Source: JBJFCE01 sp964437825 | GTDB taxonomy: Bacteria > Bacillota > Clostridia > Lachnospirales > Lachnospiraceae | Direction of reading: 5' to 3' | Assembly: GCA_964437825.1 (NCBI GenBank) | Contig: CAYTIH010000009.1 | Span: forward strand, 1-63,544 | Length of the DNA: 63,544 nucleotides | Shown: piece after piece, positions 1-8,263 of the stretch | How the letters are laid out: each line of letters opens with the position of its first letter | Numbering within the stretch: position 1 is the first letter of the stretch | Made by a program: the position numbers and the translations under genes | The notes under the pieces: generated by a model | The model's input: the letters and a program-made list of their open reading frames with translations, nothing else | Database searches by the model: none | Told to the model about the DNA's origin: nothing

Positions 1-2678
1 CTGACTTCTCTTGCCTTCTCGCCGAAGATTGCACGAAGCAGTCTTTCCTCAGCCGTCAGCTCAGTCTCTCCCTTAGGCGTAACCTTACCGACCAGAATAT
101 CACCGGCACGAACTTCTGCACCGACACGAATAATTCCGCGGTCGTCCAGATCCTTTAATGCATCATCGCCAACGCCGGGAACATCGCGCGTAATTTCTTC
201 CGGTCCCAGCTTGGTGTCACGTGCTTCTGCTTCATATTCTTCTATATGAACGGATGTGTATACATCATCCTGAACCAATCTTTCACTTAATAATACGGCA
301 TCCTCGTAGTTATAGCCTTCCCATGTCATAAAGCCGATCAGCGGATTCTTGCCAAGCGCCAGCTCACCCTGTGAGGTGGAAGGACCGTCCGCAATTACTT
401 CTCCGGCTGCAACGCGCTCTCCCTTAAACACAATCGGCTTCTGGTTGTAACAGTTGCTCTGGTTGCTTCTTGCGAATTTGGTCAAATGGAATTCTTCCTT
501 TTCACCGTCGTCATAGGTTACCTTGATCAGCTTGGAAGATACATAATCAACGGTACCGTTCTTTCTGGCTACCACGCAGACGCCGGAGTCAACCGCTGCC
601 TTAGGCTCCATTCCCGTACCGACAACCGGCGCTTCCGTAATCAAAAGAGGGACTGCCTGACGCTGCATGTTGGAACCCATTAATGCGCGGTTCGCATCAT
701 CGTTCTGAAGGAACGGAATCAGTGCGGTTGCAACAGAGAAAATCATTCTCGGGGATACATCCATGTAATCAAACATGGTCTTACTGTACTCCTGTGTTTC
801 CTCTCTGTAACGACCGGATACCATGTTCTTGATGAAGTGTCCCTCTGCATCCAGCGGCTCACTTGCCTGTGCAACATGATAATTGTCTTCCTCATCCGCA
901 GTCATATAGACTACTTCATCAGTAACGCGCGGGTTCTCAGGGTCGGATTTGTCAATCACGCGATAGGGCGCCTCTATAAATCCGTATTCATTAATCCTTG
1001 CATAGGATGCAAGTGAGTTAATCAGACCGATATTAGGACCTTCAGGCGTCTCAATGGGGCACATTCTTCCATAATGGGAATAGTGAACATCCCTGACCTC
1101 AAATCCTGCTCTGTCTCTGGACAGACCGCCGGGACCCAGGGCTGATAAACGTCTCTTATGCGTCAGCTCGCCGAGCGGATTGTTCTGATCCATGAACTGG
1201 GACAGCTGGGATGAGCCAAAGAATTCCTTAACAGCAGCCTGTACCGGTTTAATATTAATCAAGCTCTGAGGAGAAACCTCATCAGAATCATGAGTTGTCA
1301 TTCTTTCACGCACAACTCGTTCCAATCTGGATAAGCCAATACGATACTGATTCTGCAGCAGCTCGCCTACCGCACGGATACGTCTGTTTCCAAGGTGATC
1401 AATGTCGTCCTTATTGCCGATTCCGTATTCCAGATGCATATTATAATTAATAGAAGCAATGATATCTTCCTTGGTAATATGCTTCGGTACCAGCTCATGA
1501 ATGTTTCTTCTGATTGCATCCGTCAGAGCTTCCACATCATCGCTGTATTCCTCCAGAATCTGCTTGAGCACAGGAAAATAAACCCGCTCATGAACGCCAA
1601 GATCTGCCGGTTCGCAATCTACGAAATTGGTCAGATTGACCATCATATTGGAAAGAACCTTTTCATTCTTTTCTTCTGTCTGAATCCATACAAAAGGTAC
1701 TGCGGCATCCTGAATCTGATCCGCCAATTTTGCTGTCACAGTTGTGCCTTTTTCAGCAAGAACCTCTCCTGTATACGGATCAACAACATCCTCTGCAAGG
1801 ATATGATTTCTGATACGGTTCTTTAATGCCAGTTTTTTATTAAACTTATATCTGCCGACTTTTGCAAGATCATATCTTCTGGGGTCGAAGAACATAGCGT
1901 TGATCAGGCTTTCTGCGCTGTCAACACTGAGCGGCTCACCGGGGCGGATTTTTTTGTATAACTCTAACAGACCCTCCTGATAATTCTCAGAAGTGTCCTT
2001 TGTAAAGCTGGCTTCAATTTTGGCTTCCTCGCCAAAAAGCTCACGGATCTCGTCATTGGTACCGATACCCAGAGCACGCAAAAGTACTGTAATAGGTACT
2101 TTTCTGGTTCTATCTACACGTACATAGAAAACATCATTGGAATCGGTTTCATACTCCAGCCATGCACCACGATTAGGGATAACCTGGCAGGAATACAGGG
2201 TTTTACCGATCTTGTCATGGTCGATGGAATAATAAATGCCGGGGGAACGAACCAGCTGGCTGACAATAACACGCTCCGCACCGTTAATAACAAAAGTGCC
2301 GGTTTGCGTCATTAACGGCAGATCTCCCATAAAGATCTCATGCTCGCTGATTTCCTCTTTCTCCTTATTGTAAAGGCGAACCTTTACCTTGAGCGGCGCT
2401 GCATAAGTAGCATCTCTTTCCTTGCACTTTTCAATAGAATACTTAACATCGTCTTCACAAAGTTCAAAGTCCACAAACTCAAGACTTAAGTGCCCGCTGT
2501 AGTCTTCAATCGGAGAAATATCGTCAAATGCTTCCTTAAGACCTTCATCCAGAAACCACTGATAGGAATCCTTCTGGACCTCGATCAGGTTAGGCATTTC
2601 TAATACCTCTTTCTGCCTTTGATAACTCATACGCTGGCTTCTCCCGGAAGCGATCGGACGTATTCTGTTCTTTTCCAT
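1..2678 (-). CDS. rpoB: DNA-directed RNA polymerase beta subunit, C-terminally truncated by window edge
   Basis: Beta subunit of RNA polymerase, forming part of the catalytic cleft and the rifampicin pocket. The reverse strand reads continuously from MEKNRIRP to EKAREV at the window edge (about 890 residues); the rest lies outside. The rifampicin region is intact and looks wild type (FGSSQLSQFMDQNNPL, then THKRRLSALGPGG). Two in-frame ATGs exist, at 2684 and 2678. The second is preferred because GGGGTGAA lies about 8 bases before it but only 2 before the first. It follows rplL after a 260-base gap with a hairpin, the usual rplL-rpoB arrangement in which ribosomal protein and polymerase synthesis are uncoupled by partial termination. 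Confidence 0.97.
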   Translation of the reverse strand, partial: MEKNRIRPIASGRSQRMSYQRQKEVLEMPNLIEVQKDSYQWFLDEGLKEAFDDISPIEDYSGHLSLEFVDFELCEDDVKYSIEKCKERDATYAAPLKVKVRLYNKEKEEISEHEIFMGDLPLMTQTGTFVINGAERVIVSQLVRSPGIYYSIDHDKIGKTLYSCQVIPNRGAWLEYETDSNDVFYVRVDRTRKVPITVLLRALGIGTNDEIRELFGEEAKIEASFTKDTSENYQEGLLELYKKIRPGEPLSVDSAESLINAMFFDPRRYDLAKVGRYKFNKKLALKNRIRNHILAEDVVDPYTGEVLAEKGTTVTAKLADQIQDAAVPFVWIQTEEKNEKVLSNMMVNLTNFVDCEPADLGVHERVYFPVLKQILEEYSDDVEALTDAIRRNIHELVPKHITKEDIIASINYNMHLEYGIGNKDDIDHLGNRRIRAVGELLQNQYRIGLSRLERVVRERMTTHDSDEVSPQSLINIKPVQAAVKEFFGSSQLSQFMDQNNPLGELTHKRRLSALGPGGLSRDRAGFEVRDVHYSHYGRMCPIETPEGPNIGLINSLASYARINEYGFIEAPYRVIDKSDPENPRVTDEVVYMTADEEDNYHVAQASEPLDAEGHFIKNMVSGRYREETQEYSKTMFDYMDVSPRMIFSVATALIPFLQNDDANRALMGSNMQRQAVPLLITEAPVVGTGMEPKAAVDSGVCVVARKNGTVDYVSSKLIKVTYDDGEKEEFHLTKFARSNQSNCYNQKPIVFKGERVAAGEVIADGPSTSQGELALGKNPLIGFMTWEGYNYEDAVLLSERLVQDDVYTSVHIEEYEAEARDTKLGPEEITRDVPGVGDDALKDLDDRGIIRVGAEVRAGDILVGKVTPKGETELTAEERLLRAIFGEKAREV

Positions 2679-2859
2679 TGACATTTCACCCCGTTCTTCT
2701 ATGATATAACACTTGGTCGACAGACAGGCCGTTACTTGCACAAAAGCCTACCTCACCACAATAGTGCATCATCCAATATAACACAACTTTTTTTATAAGT
2801 CAACAACATTTTGGGGAAAGTTTCCAGAACATTTTGGAATTAAACCGATAAAAAGCAGA

Positions 2860-2916
2860 AAAAAGAAAATAGAAACAGCCACGTTCTTCCCGCCTTTGCA
2901 GAAAGAACATGGCCTG
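2860..2916 (-). terminator. rplL-rpoB intergenic terminator/attenuator hairpin
   Basis: On the minus strand CAG-CCATGTTCTT pairs with AAGAACGTGG-CTG (one bulged G), followed by a T-rich run. It lies between rplL and rpoB, where partial terminators are well known. The hairpin is seen directly; the attenuator role is inferred from position. Confidence 0.75.
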
Positions 2917-2939
2917 CATTCTTTTGTAAGTCCCTGATC

Positions 2940-3323
2940 TTATTTAAGAGTAACTTTAGCGCCTTCAGCTTCCAGTTTCGCCTTAATATCATCAGCTTCT
3001 TCTTTGGAAGCGCCCTCTTTTAACATCTTAGGAGCTGCATCAACTAAGTCTTTTGCTTCCTTTAAGCCAAGACCGGTTGCTTCACGAACAACCTTGATAA
3101 CCTTAACCTTGTTAGGTCCAACATCTGTTAACTCAACGCCAAACTCGGTCTTCTCTTCAGCTGCCTCTGCTGCACCGCCTGCTGCGCCGCCTGCTGCAAC
3201 AACAACACCGGCTGCTGCGGATACACCAAACTCTTCTTCGCAAGCTTTTACTAAATCATTTAATTCAAGTACTGTTAACTCTTTGATAGCATCAATAAAT
3301 TCCTGAGTAGATAACTTTGCCAT
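2940..3323 (-). CDS. rplL: 50S ribosomal protein L7/L12
   Basis: Stalk protein that recruits translation GTPases to the ribosome. At 127 residues it has normal family length, with the N-terminal dimerisation helix (MAKLSTQEFIDAIKEL), an alanine/glycine-rich hinge near residues 36-58, and the conserved C-terminal domain (KVKVIKVVREATGLGLKEAK). It lies about 95 bases after rplJ, in the same transcript and under the L10 leader. The start is the first Met, with AGGAGG just upstream. Confidence 0.98.
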   Translation of the reverse strand: MAKLSTQEFIDAIKELTVLELNDLVKACEEEFGVSAAAGVVVAAGGAAGGAAEAAEEKTEFGVELTDVGPNKVKVIKVVREATGLGLKEAKDLVDAAPKMLKEGASKEEADDIKAKLEAEGAKVTLK

Positions 3324-3417
3324 TTTATTAGCCTCCTTTTTTTAATAGATCACCTGATTTCGGGATCGGACTTTACTTTGTTTCGTTAGTTTTCTTTCTG
3401 TAAATCAATAGTTCTGC

Positions 3418-3954
3418 CTATGCCTCTGCAGGAGCTTCCTCAGCTGCAGATGCAGCTTCGCAATTTCCTGCGCCGCCCTTTTCTGCGATCTGATTCAGAA
3501 CACGTGCAAGGTTGGATACAGGGGACTTCATGCTGCCAAGTAATCTGGACAGTAATTCCTCTCTGGAAGGGATCTCCGCGAGCTTGGCAATTCCGTTTGC
3601 ATCATAAATGGTACCGTCAACCATACCTGCCTTGATTTCAAGTGCGGGAGCATTCTTTACAAATTTACTCAAAACTCTTGCAGGAGCGGTTGCATCCGTT
3701 TTAGAAACTGCCATTGCACTGGGTCCTTCCAGATACTGGGAAAGTCCTTCGTAATCGGTTCCTTTAAATGCAAAATTCATCATTGTGTTCTTGTAAACCT
3801 TGTAGCTTACGCCTGCTTCACGCAGCTGTTTACGAAGAATAGTATCTTCTTCTACGGTCAGACCACGATGGTCTACCAGCACAACAGCCTGAGCATCAGC
3901 GATTTTTGCAGAAATTTCTTCCACTACCGGTTTTTTCTGTTCCACTTTTGCCAT
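3418..3954 (-). CDS. rplJ: 50S ribosomal protein L10
   Basis: Base of the L7/L12 stalk; the L10(L12)n complex binds 23S rRNA and, in many bacteria, its own leader RNA. It has 178 residues and begins MAKVEQKKPVVEEI, with the conserved VLVDHRGLTV segment and the YKVYKNTMM motif. The alanine/glutamate-rich C-terminus is usual for the L12-binding helix. It is preceded by a recognisable L10 leader and followed by rplL. Confidence 0.97.
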   Translation of the reverse strand: MAKVEQKKPVVEEISAKIADAQAVVLVDHRGLTVEEDTILRKQLREAGVSYKVYKNTMMNFAFKGTDYEGLSQYLEGPSAMAVSKTDATAPARVLSKFVKNAPALEIKAGMVDGTIYDANGIAKLAEIPSREELLSRLLGSMKSPVSNLARVLNQIAEKGGAGNCEAASAAEEAPAEA

Positions 3955-3995
3955 TTTCTTACCTCCTTATAGATTTTCATGCCGAAAGGAGTTTT

Positions 3996-4027
3996 CTAAA
4001 AAGAAAACCTCCCTGAAGACAGGGAGG
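3996..4027 (-). terminator. Attenuator hairpin at the end of the L10 leader
   Basis: CCTCCCTGTCTTCAGGGAGG forms a perfect 8-bp stem followed by TTTTCTTTTTAG on the minus strand, just before the rplJ ribosome binding site. It is a typical intrinsic terminator and probably the output of the L10 leader. Confidence 0.8.
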
Positions 4028-4125
4028 TATGAAGTCTTTTATCACTCTTTCCTCGGTAGGCGTTTATCCTTACGCCGTAAATACGGCACCTACTGTCTTC
4101 GGCTTTGGTCATTGACCTTTATTAA
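4008..4125 (-). promoter_or_regulatory. L10 (rplJ) leader, ribosomal protein autoregulatory RNA
   Basis: The gap between rplA and rplJ contains a long stem in which GTAGGTGCCGTA and TACGGCG pair with downstream CGCCTAC, followed by CGAGGAAAGAG and a final GC-rich hairpin. The arrangement and conserved core match the known L10 leader of Firmicutes, where the L10-L12 complex binds and represses its own operon. Identified by recognition of motif and position. Confidence 0.8.
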
Positions 4126-4163
4126 CTTATCACACGCAATTTGCTGTGTCAAGCTGCTTTTTG

Positions 4164-4853
4164 TCAGAACTTAGCTACACTGACTTTTACGCCGGGGCCC
4201 ATGGTGGTTGCCAGAGTAACGCTTCTTAAATACTGGCCCTTTAATGAGCTTGGCTTTGCCTTTACAATTGCATCCATCAGCGCATCAAAATTCTGCTGTA
4301 ACTGTTCCTCTGTAAAGGAAACCCTTCCGACAGGTACATGGATGATGTTCGCCTTGTCAAGTCTGTACTCGATTTTACCGGCTTTGATATCGTTGATTGC
4401 TTTTGTCACATCCATGGTAACCGTTCCGGCCTTAGGGTTTGGCATTAAGCCCTTAGGTCCCAAAACTTTACCGAGACGTCCGACAACGCCCATCATATCC
4501 GGGGTTGCTACAACCACATCGAAATCCAACCATCCTTCATTCTGAATCTTCGGAATCAACTCGTCTCCGCCAACATAATCAGCTCCGGCAGCCTCTGCCT
4601 CCGCAGCCTTATCGCCCTTTGCAAAAACAAGAACCTTTACGGTTTTACCGGTTCCGTTAGGCAGTACAACCGCGCCACGGATCTGCTGCTCGGCATGACG
4701 TCCGTCGCAGCCGGTTCTGATGTGCACTTCTACAGTTTCATCAAATTTCGCAGATGCTGTCTTTTTTACAAGCGCTATTGCATCATTTGCTTCATATAAT
4801 GTCCCACGCTCTACTAACTTTGCAGCTTCTGCATATTTCTTTCCATGTTTCAT
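4164..4853 (-). CDS. rplA: 50S ribosomal protein L1
   Basis: L1 stalk protein that assists release of deacylated tRNA and usually also represses the rplK-rplA transcript. It has 229 residues, of normal length, starting MKHGKKYAEAAKLVE, with the conserved MGVVGRLGKVLGPKGLMPNPK block around residues 119-139. It follows rplK by 20 bases and is probably co-transcribed with it. Confidence 0.98.
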   Translation of the reverse strand: MKHGKKYAEAAKLVERGTLYEANDAIALVKKTASAKFDETVEVHIRTGCDGRHAEQQIRGAVVLPNGTGKTVKVLVFAKGDKAAEAEAAGADYVGGDELIPKIQNEGWLDFDVVVATPDMMGVVGRLGKVLGPKGLMPNPKAGTVTMDVTKAINDIKAGKIEYRLDKANIIHVPVGRVSFTEEQLQQNFDALMDAIVKAKPSSLKGQYLRSVTLATTMGPGVKVSVAKF

Positions 4854-4873
4854 TTCGTTTACCTCTCCCGTGA

Positions 4874-5299
4874 TTAATCTTCTACTACAATACCCATGCT
4901 TCTGGCTGTACCAGCGATCATGCTCATAGCCGCTTCAATGCTGGCTGCATTTAAATCCGGCATCTTTAGCTCAGCGATTTCTCTTACCTTGTCCTTGCTG
5001 ATAGTTGCAACCTTATTTTTGTTAGGTGCAGGGGATGCGGTCTTCAAATTGCATGCTTTCTTTAAAAGTACTGCGGCAGGAGGAGTCTTCGTAATGAAAC
5101 TGAAACTTCTGTCTGCGTATACTGTGATGACAACCGGGATGATCATATCACCCTGATCAGCTGTCTTTGCGTTGAACTGCTTCGTGAATTCAACGATGTT
5201 AACTCCGTGCTGTCCAAGAGCGGGTCCGACTGGGGGAGCCGGTGTTGCTTTACCAGCAGGAATCTGTAATTTGATATAACCGGTTACTTTTTTTGCCAT
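4874..5299 (-). CDS. rplK: 50S ribosomal protein L11
   Basis: Forms the GTPase-associated centre with 23S rRNA. It has 141 residues with the classic N-terminus (IKLQIPAGKATPAPPVGPALG) and the C-terminal rRNA-binding signature near residues 125-138 (MSMIAGTARSMGI). It heads the rplK-rplA pair, after a leader of about 210 bases that separates it from nusG. AGGAGG lies 7-8 bases before the ATG. Confidence 0.98.
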   Translation of the reverse strand: MAKKVTGYIKLQIPAGKATPAPPVGPALGQHGVNIVEFTKQFNAKTADQGDMIIPVVITVYADRSFSFITKTPPAAVLLKKACNLKTASPAPNKNKVATISKDKVREIAELKMPDLNAASIEAAMSMIAGTARSMGIVVED

Positions 5300-5323
5300 A
5301 ATGGCACCTCCTAATGATAAAAA

Positions 5324-5366
5324 TGTGTGGTGTTAGGGTTAGGGTCCCTCCCACGGTCTGTCCGGA
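5324..5366 (-). promoter_or_regulatory. Probable L1-binding leader before rplK
   Basis: The minus strand reads ACCGTGGGAGGGACC, then CCCTAACACCACACA, just ahead of the rplK ribosome binding site. Paired GTGGGAG / ACCAC segments resemble the known L1 target in rplK-rplA leaders of Gram-positive bacteria. The wider 5300-5513 gap also contains TGTCCGGACA and other pairing segments but no gene. Function is inferred. Confidence 0.45.
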
Positions 5367-5513
5367 CATTTGCGTCCCATGCTGCGGATTTGCCGGATAT
5401 GCACATGCGCACCCGACTGATTCTCCGCATATATTAAAATACCCTTTCGGATATCCTAATAACCCTTTTTCTGTTTCATCCTGATTCAAAACAGGACTGC
5501 ACTTTTCCGATTT

Positions 5514-6029
5514 TTACAGCAGTCTTACTTCCGCAAAGCTGATCTCGACCGGTGTTTCCCTGCCGAACAGCTCCACATTGATAGTCACGGTCTGTTTCCT
5601 GTAATCCATCCTCTGGACAACGCCAACCGTATCCTTCCAAACACCTGCCACAACGGCAATCGTATCGCCCTCGCCAAAGTCAACGGAAACATTCTCCGTT
5701 TTGATGCCAAGCGGCTTCATCTCCGCCTCTGTCAGGGGAACGGGCTTACTTCCCGGTCCGACGAAGCCTGTCACGCCTCTGGTGTTTCTGACTACATACC
5801 AGGTGTCATCGTTCATGATCATATTGATCAGGACATAACCGGGGAACATTTTCTTCTGAACGGTTTTCTTTGCGCCGTTCTTCATCTCAATCACATCCTC
5901 CATGGGTACTCTGACCTCAAGGATGAAGTCCTCCAGATGCCTGTTCTCGATCGTCTTGTCAATATTTGCTTTTACCTTATTCTCATATCCGGAATAGGTA
6001 TGCACTACATACCACTTTGCTTCTTCCAT
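5514..6029 (-). CDS. nusG: Transcription termination/antitermination factor NusG
   Basis: Binds RNA polymerase and modulates pausing and termination. It has 171 residues, with the N-terminal NGN domain (WYVVHTYSGYENKVKANI, then FPGYVLI near residue 63) and a C-terminal KOW domain (VAGVWKDTVGVVQ near residues 128-140). It lies 16 bases after secE. Confidence 0.97.
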   Translation of the reverse strand: MEEAKWYVVHTYSGYENKVKANIDKTIENRHLEDFILEVRVPMEDVIEMKNGAKKTVQKKMFPGYVLINMIMNDDTWYVVRNTRGVTGFVGPGSKPVPLTEAEMKPLGIKTENVSVDFGEGDTIAVVAGVWKDTVGVVQRMDYRKQTVTINVELFGRETPVEISFAEVRLL

Positions 6030-6045
6030 GTCATCACCCTCATTT

Positions 6046-6246
6046 CTACATTGTTAAGAATTTAATACCAAACTGGAGTACTGTGTCCAGCAGAGTGATG
6101 ATAATTCCTACAACAACGGAAATGCCAATGACTGCAGCAGACTGTTTGATCAGGCTGTCCTTATCAGGCCATGAAACCTTCCCAAACTCGGCTTTTAACC
6201 CCTTAAAAAAATAAGGCTTCTTTTCCTTTTTACTGGAATCTCCCAT
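6046..6246 (-). CDS. secE: Preprotein translocase subunit SecE
   Basis: Small stabilising subunit of the SecYEG channel. It is 66 residues long, the short Gram-positive form, with a basic N-terminus, the conserved FGKVSWPDKDSL segment and one C-terminal membrane helix (VIGISVVVGIIITLLDTVLQ). It sits between rpmG and nusG in the standard order. Confidence 0.95.
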   Translation of the reverse strand: MGDSSKKEKKPYFFKGLKAEFGKVSWPDKDSLIKQSAAVIGISVVVGIIITLLDTVLQFGIKFLTM

Positions 6247-6273
6247 AGTTGAACTCCTTCTTCAAAGAAATAC

Positions 6274-6423
6274 TTATTTGGTTTCTTTGTGTAAAGTATG
6301 AGTCTTGCAGAATCTACAATATTTCTTGGTCTCCATTCTATCGGGATGTGTCTTCTTATCCTTTGTAGTATTGTAGTTACGCTGTTTACATTCTGTACAA
6401 GCCAATGTAATTTTAGTACGCAT
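6274..6423 (-). CDS. rpmG: 50S ribosomal protein L33, zinc-binding C+ form
   Basis: A 49-residue large-subunit protein beginning MRTKITLACTECK. Both zinc-binding CxxC pairs are present (C9/C12 and C36/C39), so this is the zinc-dependent paralogue. It ends 27 bases before secE and is the first gene of the secE-nusG transcript. A good housekeeping promoter lies about 75 bases upstream. Confidence 0.95.
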   Translation of the reverse strand: MRTKITLACTECKQRNYNTTKDKKTHPDRMETKKYCRFCKTHTLHKETK

Positions 6424-6496
6424 TGTTCATAACCTCCGTTCAAATATCCCCGTTTTTCGGGCATAAAAAAAAGACCTAAATTCATGTCGCTTGATT

Positions 6497-6526
6497 ACTA
6501 TAACACAGCATGACCTTGTACGTCAA
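6497..6526 (-). promoter_or_regulatory. Housekeeping promoter of rpmG-secE-nusG
   Basis: TTGACG (6521-6526) and TATAGT (6497-6502) on the minus strand, 18 bases apart, upstream of rpmG. A close match to the SigA consensus. Confidence 0.7.
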
Positions 6527-6702
6527 CTGAATATTTTCTTTTTTTATCAGCTTTTTGCAGAATTCCCTGTTGAAATGTTGATTCCCCTATGATAGGATAA
6601 TTTTAATAAGGTAGAGTTTTTGCCCTGTGCACACTTTGCAGAATATCGCTATATATTTTTTCTGAATTTGATACGATATATGTGATATAGTCGGATATTT
6701 CG

Positions 6703-6746
6703 GAACTGAAGGAACAGTTCTTCTTCCGACTCTGCAAAACCGATAT
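6703..6746 (+). promoter_or_regulatory. Weak flagellar-type -10 and palindrome before the FliD-like gene
   Basis: ACCGATAT at 6739-6746 matches a SigD -10 element, but the expected TAAA is absent 15-16 bases upstream. In its place lies GAACTG-AAGGAA-CAGTTC (6703-6720), a short palindrome. The rest of the 6527-6797 gap is AT-rich and I see no gene in it. Low-confidence regulatory site. Confidence 0.25.
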
Positions 6747-6797
6747 TCTAAGCTCGGTTGTTGTACGATTCATGGATGAAAGGAGGGGCGGACTACG

Positions 6798-8102
6798 ATG
6801 AACGCTGCTGCATTAAACTCAGTCTATAACCATTATCTGACCACGTATGCGCCAAAGGGAATCAATACGCAGTATGATACCCATAAAAAGAGCGAGCTTC
6901 GCGGCGTCTATAATTCCATTATCAAACTGAATAAAGAAGCGCCTCTCGCCATTCTGGATACCAGCAGGGATGCCCAGCAGTTCGCCGTTGGGCTGAAAGA
7001 AAATGCCCGTTTTCTTCACAACACCATCATCTCTATGAATGCCGAGGATACTGACGCGCTTTTAAATAAGAAAACAGCCTTTTCCAGTAATGAAGATATT
7101 GCAACGGCTTCCTATATCGGAGACGCCGCTTCGGCAGCGGATGCGCCTTCCTTTACTCTGGAGGTGAAAAATCTCGCTTCTCCTCAGGTAAATACGGGAC
7201 ATTTCCTTCCCGATGAGGCGGTAGCGCTTCCTGCGGGCAGTTATTCTTTTGATATCGGCATCAATAACCTGAATTATGAATTTCAGTTCCATATTAATCC
7301 GGGCGATACCAACCGCACTGTTCAGGAACGGCTTTCCCGTCTGGTCAACGATGCGGGAATCGGTCTGGAAGCTGACATTTTGGAGGACGGCGAAGGAAAT
7401 TCTTCCCTGAAGCTGTCTTCTAAAGCGACAGGACTTCCGGCGGACCGGACCGACATTTTCCATGTGTCCGACAATCATACCAGCCGAAAAAGCGGTACTG
7501 TGGATTATTTCGGCATCAAAGATATCACAAGAACCGCCTCCAATGCAAAATTTCTGGTTAACGGAAACGAAAGAACCGCTTATTCCAATAATTTTACAGT
7601 GGAAAAGGTATATGAAATAAATCTGACAGGGCTAAGCAGCGCTGACGGCGAAACCGCAGCCATCGGGGTGAAGCCGGATCACGAATCTCTCCGGGAAAAT
7701 ATCACACAGCTCGTCGGCAGCTATAATGATTTCATCAAATCAGCCGCGGAATATCTAAACAAACAACCCAGAAGCAGCCGCCTGATCAACGAAATGTCCG
7801 GAATCGCATATGCTTATTCCGGCCAGCTTGACCGTATCGGCATCAGTATGGAAAGAAGCGGAAATCTGAGAATTGATTCTGCTCAGTTAGAGGATGCGCT
7901 TTCCGAGGATGATGCGAAAGCATTGCTAGAGCCCATGACGAGCTTCACGAATTCACTGCTCCGCAAAACCGACAGTATTTCTTTGAATCCTATGAATTAT
8001 GTTAACAAAACCATTGTCGCATACAAAAATCCGGGACACGGATACGCCAGTCCGTATGTGACAAGCGCTTACAGCGGAATGATGTTCAACAGCTATTGCT
8101 AA
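6798..8102 (+). CDS. Orphan FliD-like (filament cap related) protein
   Basis: A 434-residue protein on the plus strand, away from the main flagellar cluster. Residues about 100-215 resemble the FliD N-terminal domain (SFTLEVKNLASPQ, LPAGSYSFDI, LNYEFQF, then a GDTNRTVQERLSRLVN segment). Residues about 295-395 resemble the FliD C-terminal domain (LVGSYNDFIK, then RIGISMERSGNLRID). It lacks the usual MxIxGxxSGLD start and the long D2/D3 region of FliD. AGGAGGGG precedes the ATG. A hairpin terminator follows. It may be an accessory cap, or a secreted or surface protein exported by the flagellar system; the exact role is not known to me. A full fliD lies at 53269-55695. Confidence 0.55.
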   Translation: MNAAALNSVYNHYLTTYAPKGINTQYDTHKKSELRGVYNSIIKLNKEAPLAILDTSRDAQQFAVGLKENARFLHNTIISMNAEDTDALLNKKTAFSSNEDIATASYIGDAASAADAPSFTLEVKNLASPQVNTGHFLPDEAVALPAGSYSFDIGINNLNYEFQFHINPGDTNRTVQERLSRLVNDAGIGLEADILEDGEGNSSLKLSSKATGLPADRTDIFHVSDNHTSRKSGTVDYFGIKDITRTASNAKFLVNGNERTAYSNNFTVEKVYEINLTGLSSADGETAAIGVKPDHESLRENITQLVGSYNDFIKSAAEYLNKQPRSSRLINEMSGIAYAYSGQLDRIGISMERSGNLRIDSAQLEDALSEDDAKALLEPMTSFTNSLLRKTDSISLNPMNYVNKTIVAYKNPGHGYASPYVTSAYSGMMFNSYC

Positions 8103-8141
8103 TGCTGTTTTCCATCATGCAAAACAATATAAAATAAAGTT

Positions 8142-8182
8142 AAAAGGCAGCGCTGAAAAGATGCAGCGCCGCCTTTCTTTTT
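8142..8182 (+). terminator. Bidirectional terminator after the FliD-like gene
   Basis: AAAGGC-A-GCGCTG pairs with CAGCGC-C-GCCTTT around a GAAAAGATG-type loop. CTTTTT follows on the plus strand and a TTTTAACTTTATTTT run on the minus strand, so it can serve both the FliD-like gene and the convergent neuA-like gene. Confidence 0.8.
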
Positions 8183-8263
8183 GCGTTCCGTCTATCCCGG
8201 ATTTTACTTTTTCAGTTTTTCTGTAACTCACGGCTTCCTTACCCGGTACCGTTCCCTGTCCCG

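Noticed and set aside
1140..1230. Rifampicin-resistance changes in rpoB
   Set aside because: The residues of the resistance region (Q, D, H and S positions) look wild type.
5300..5489. A small protein gene in the nusG-rplK gap
   Set aside because: An open frame exists, but it runs into rplK out of frame, has no family resemblance and coincides with the leader RNA.
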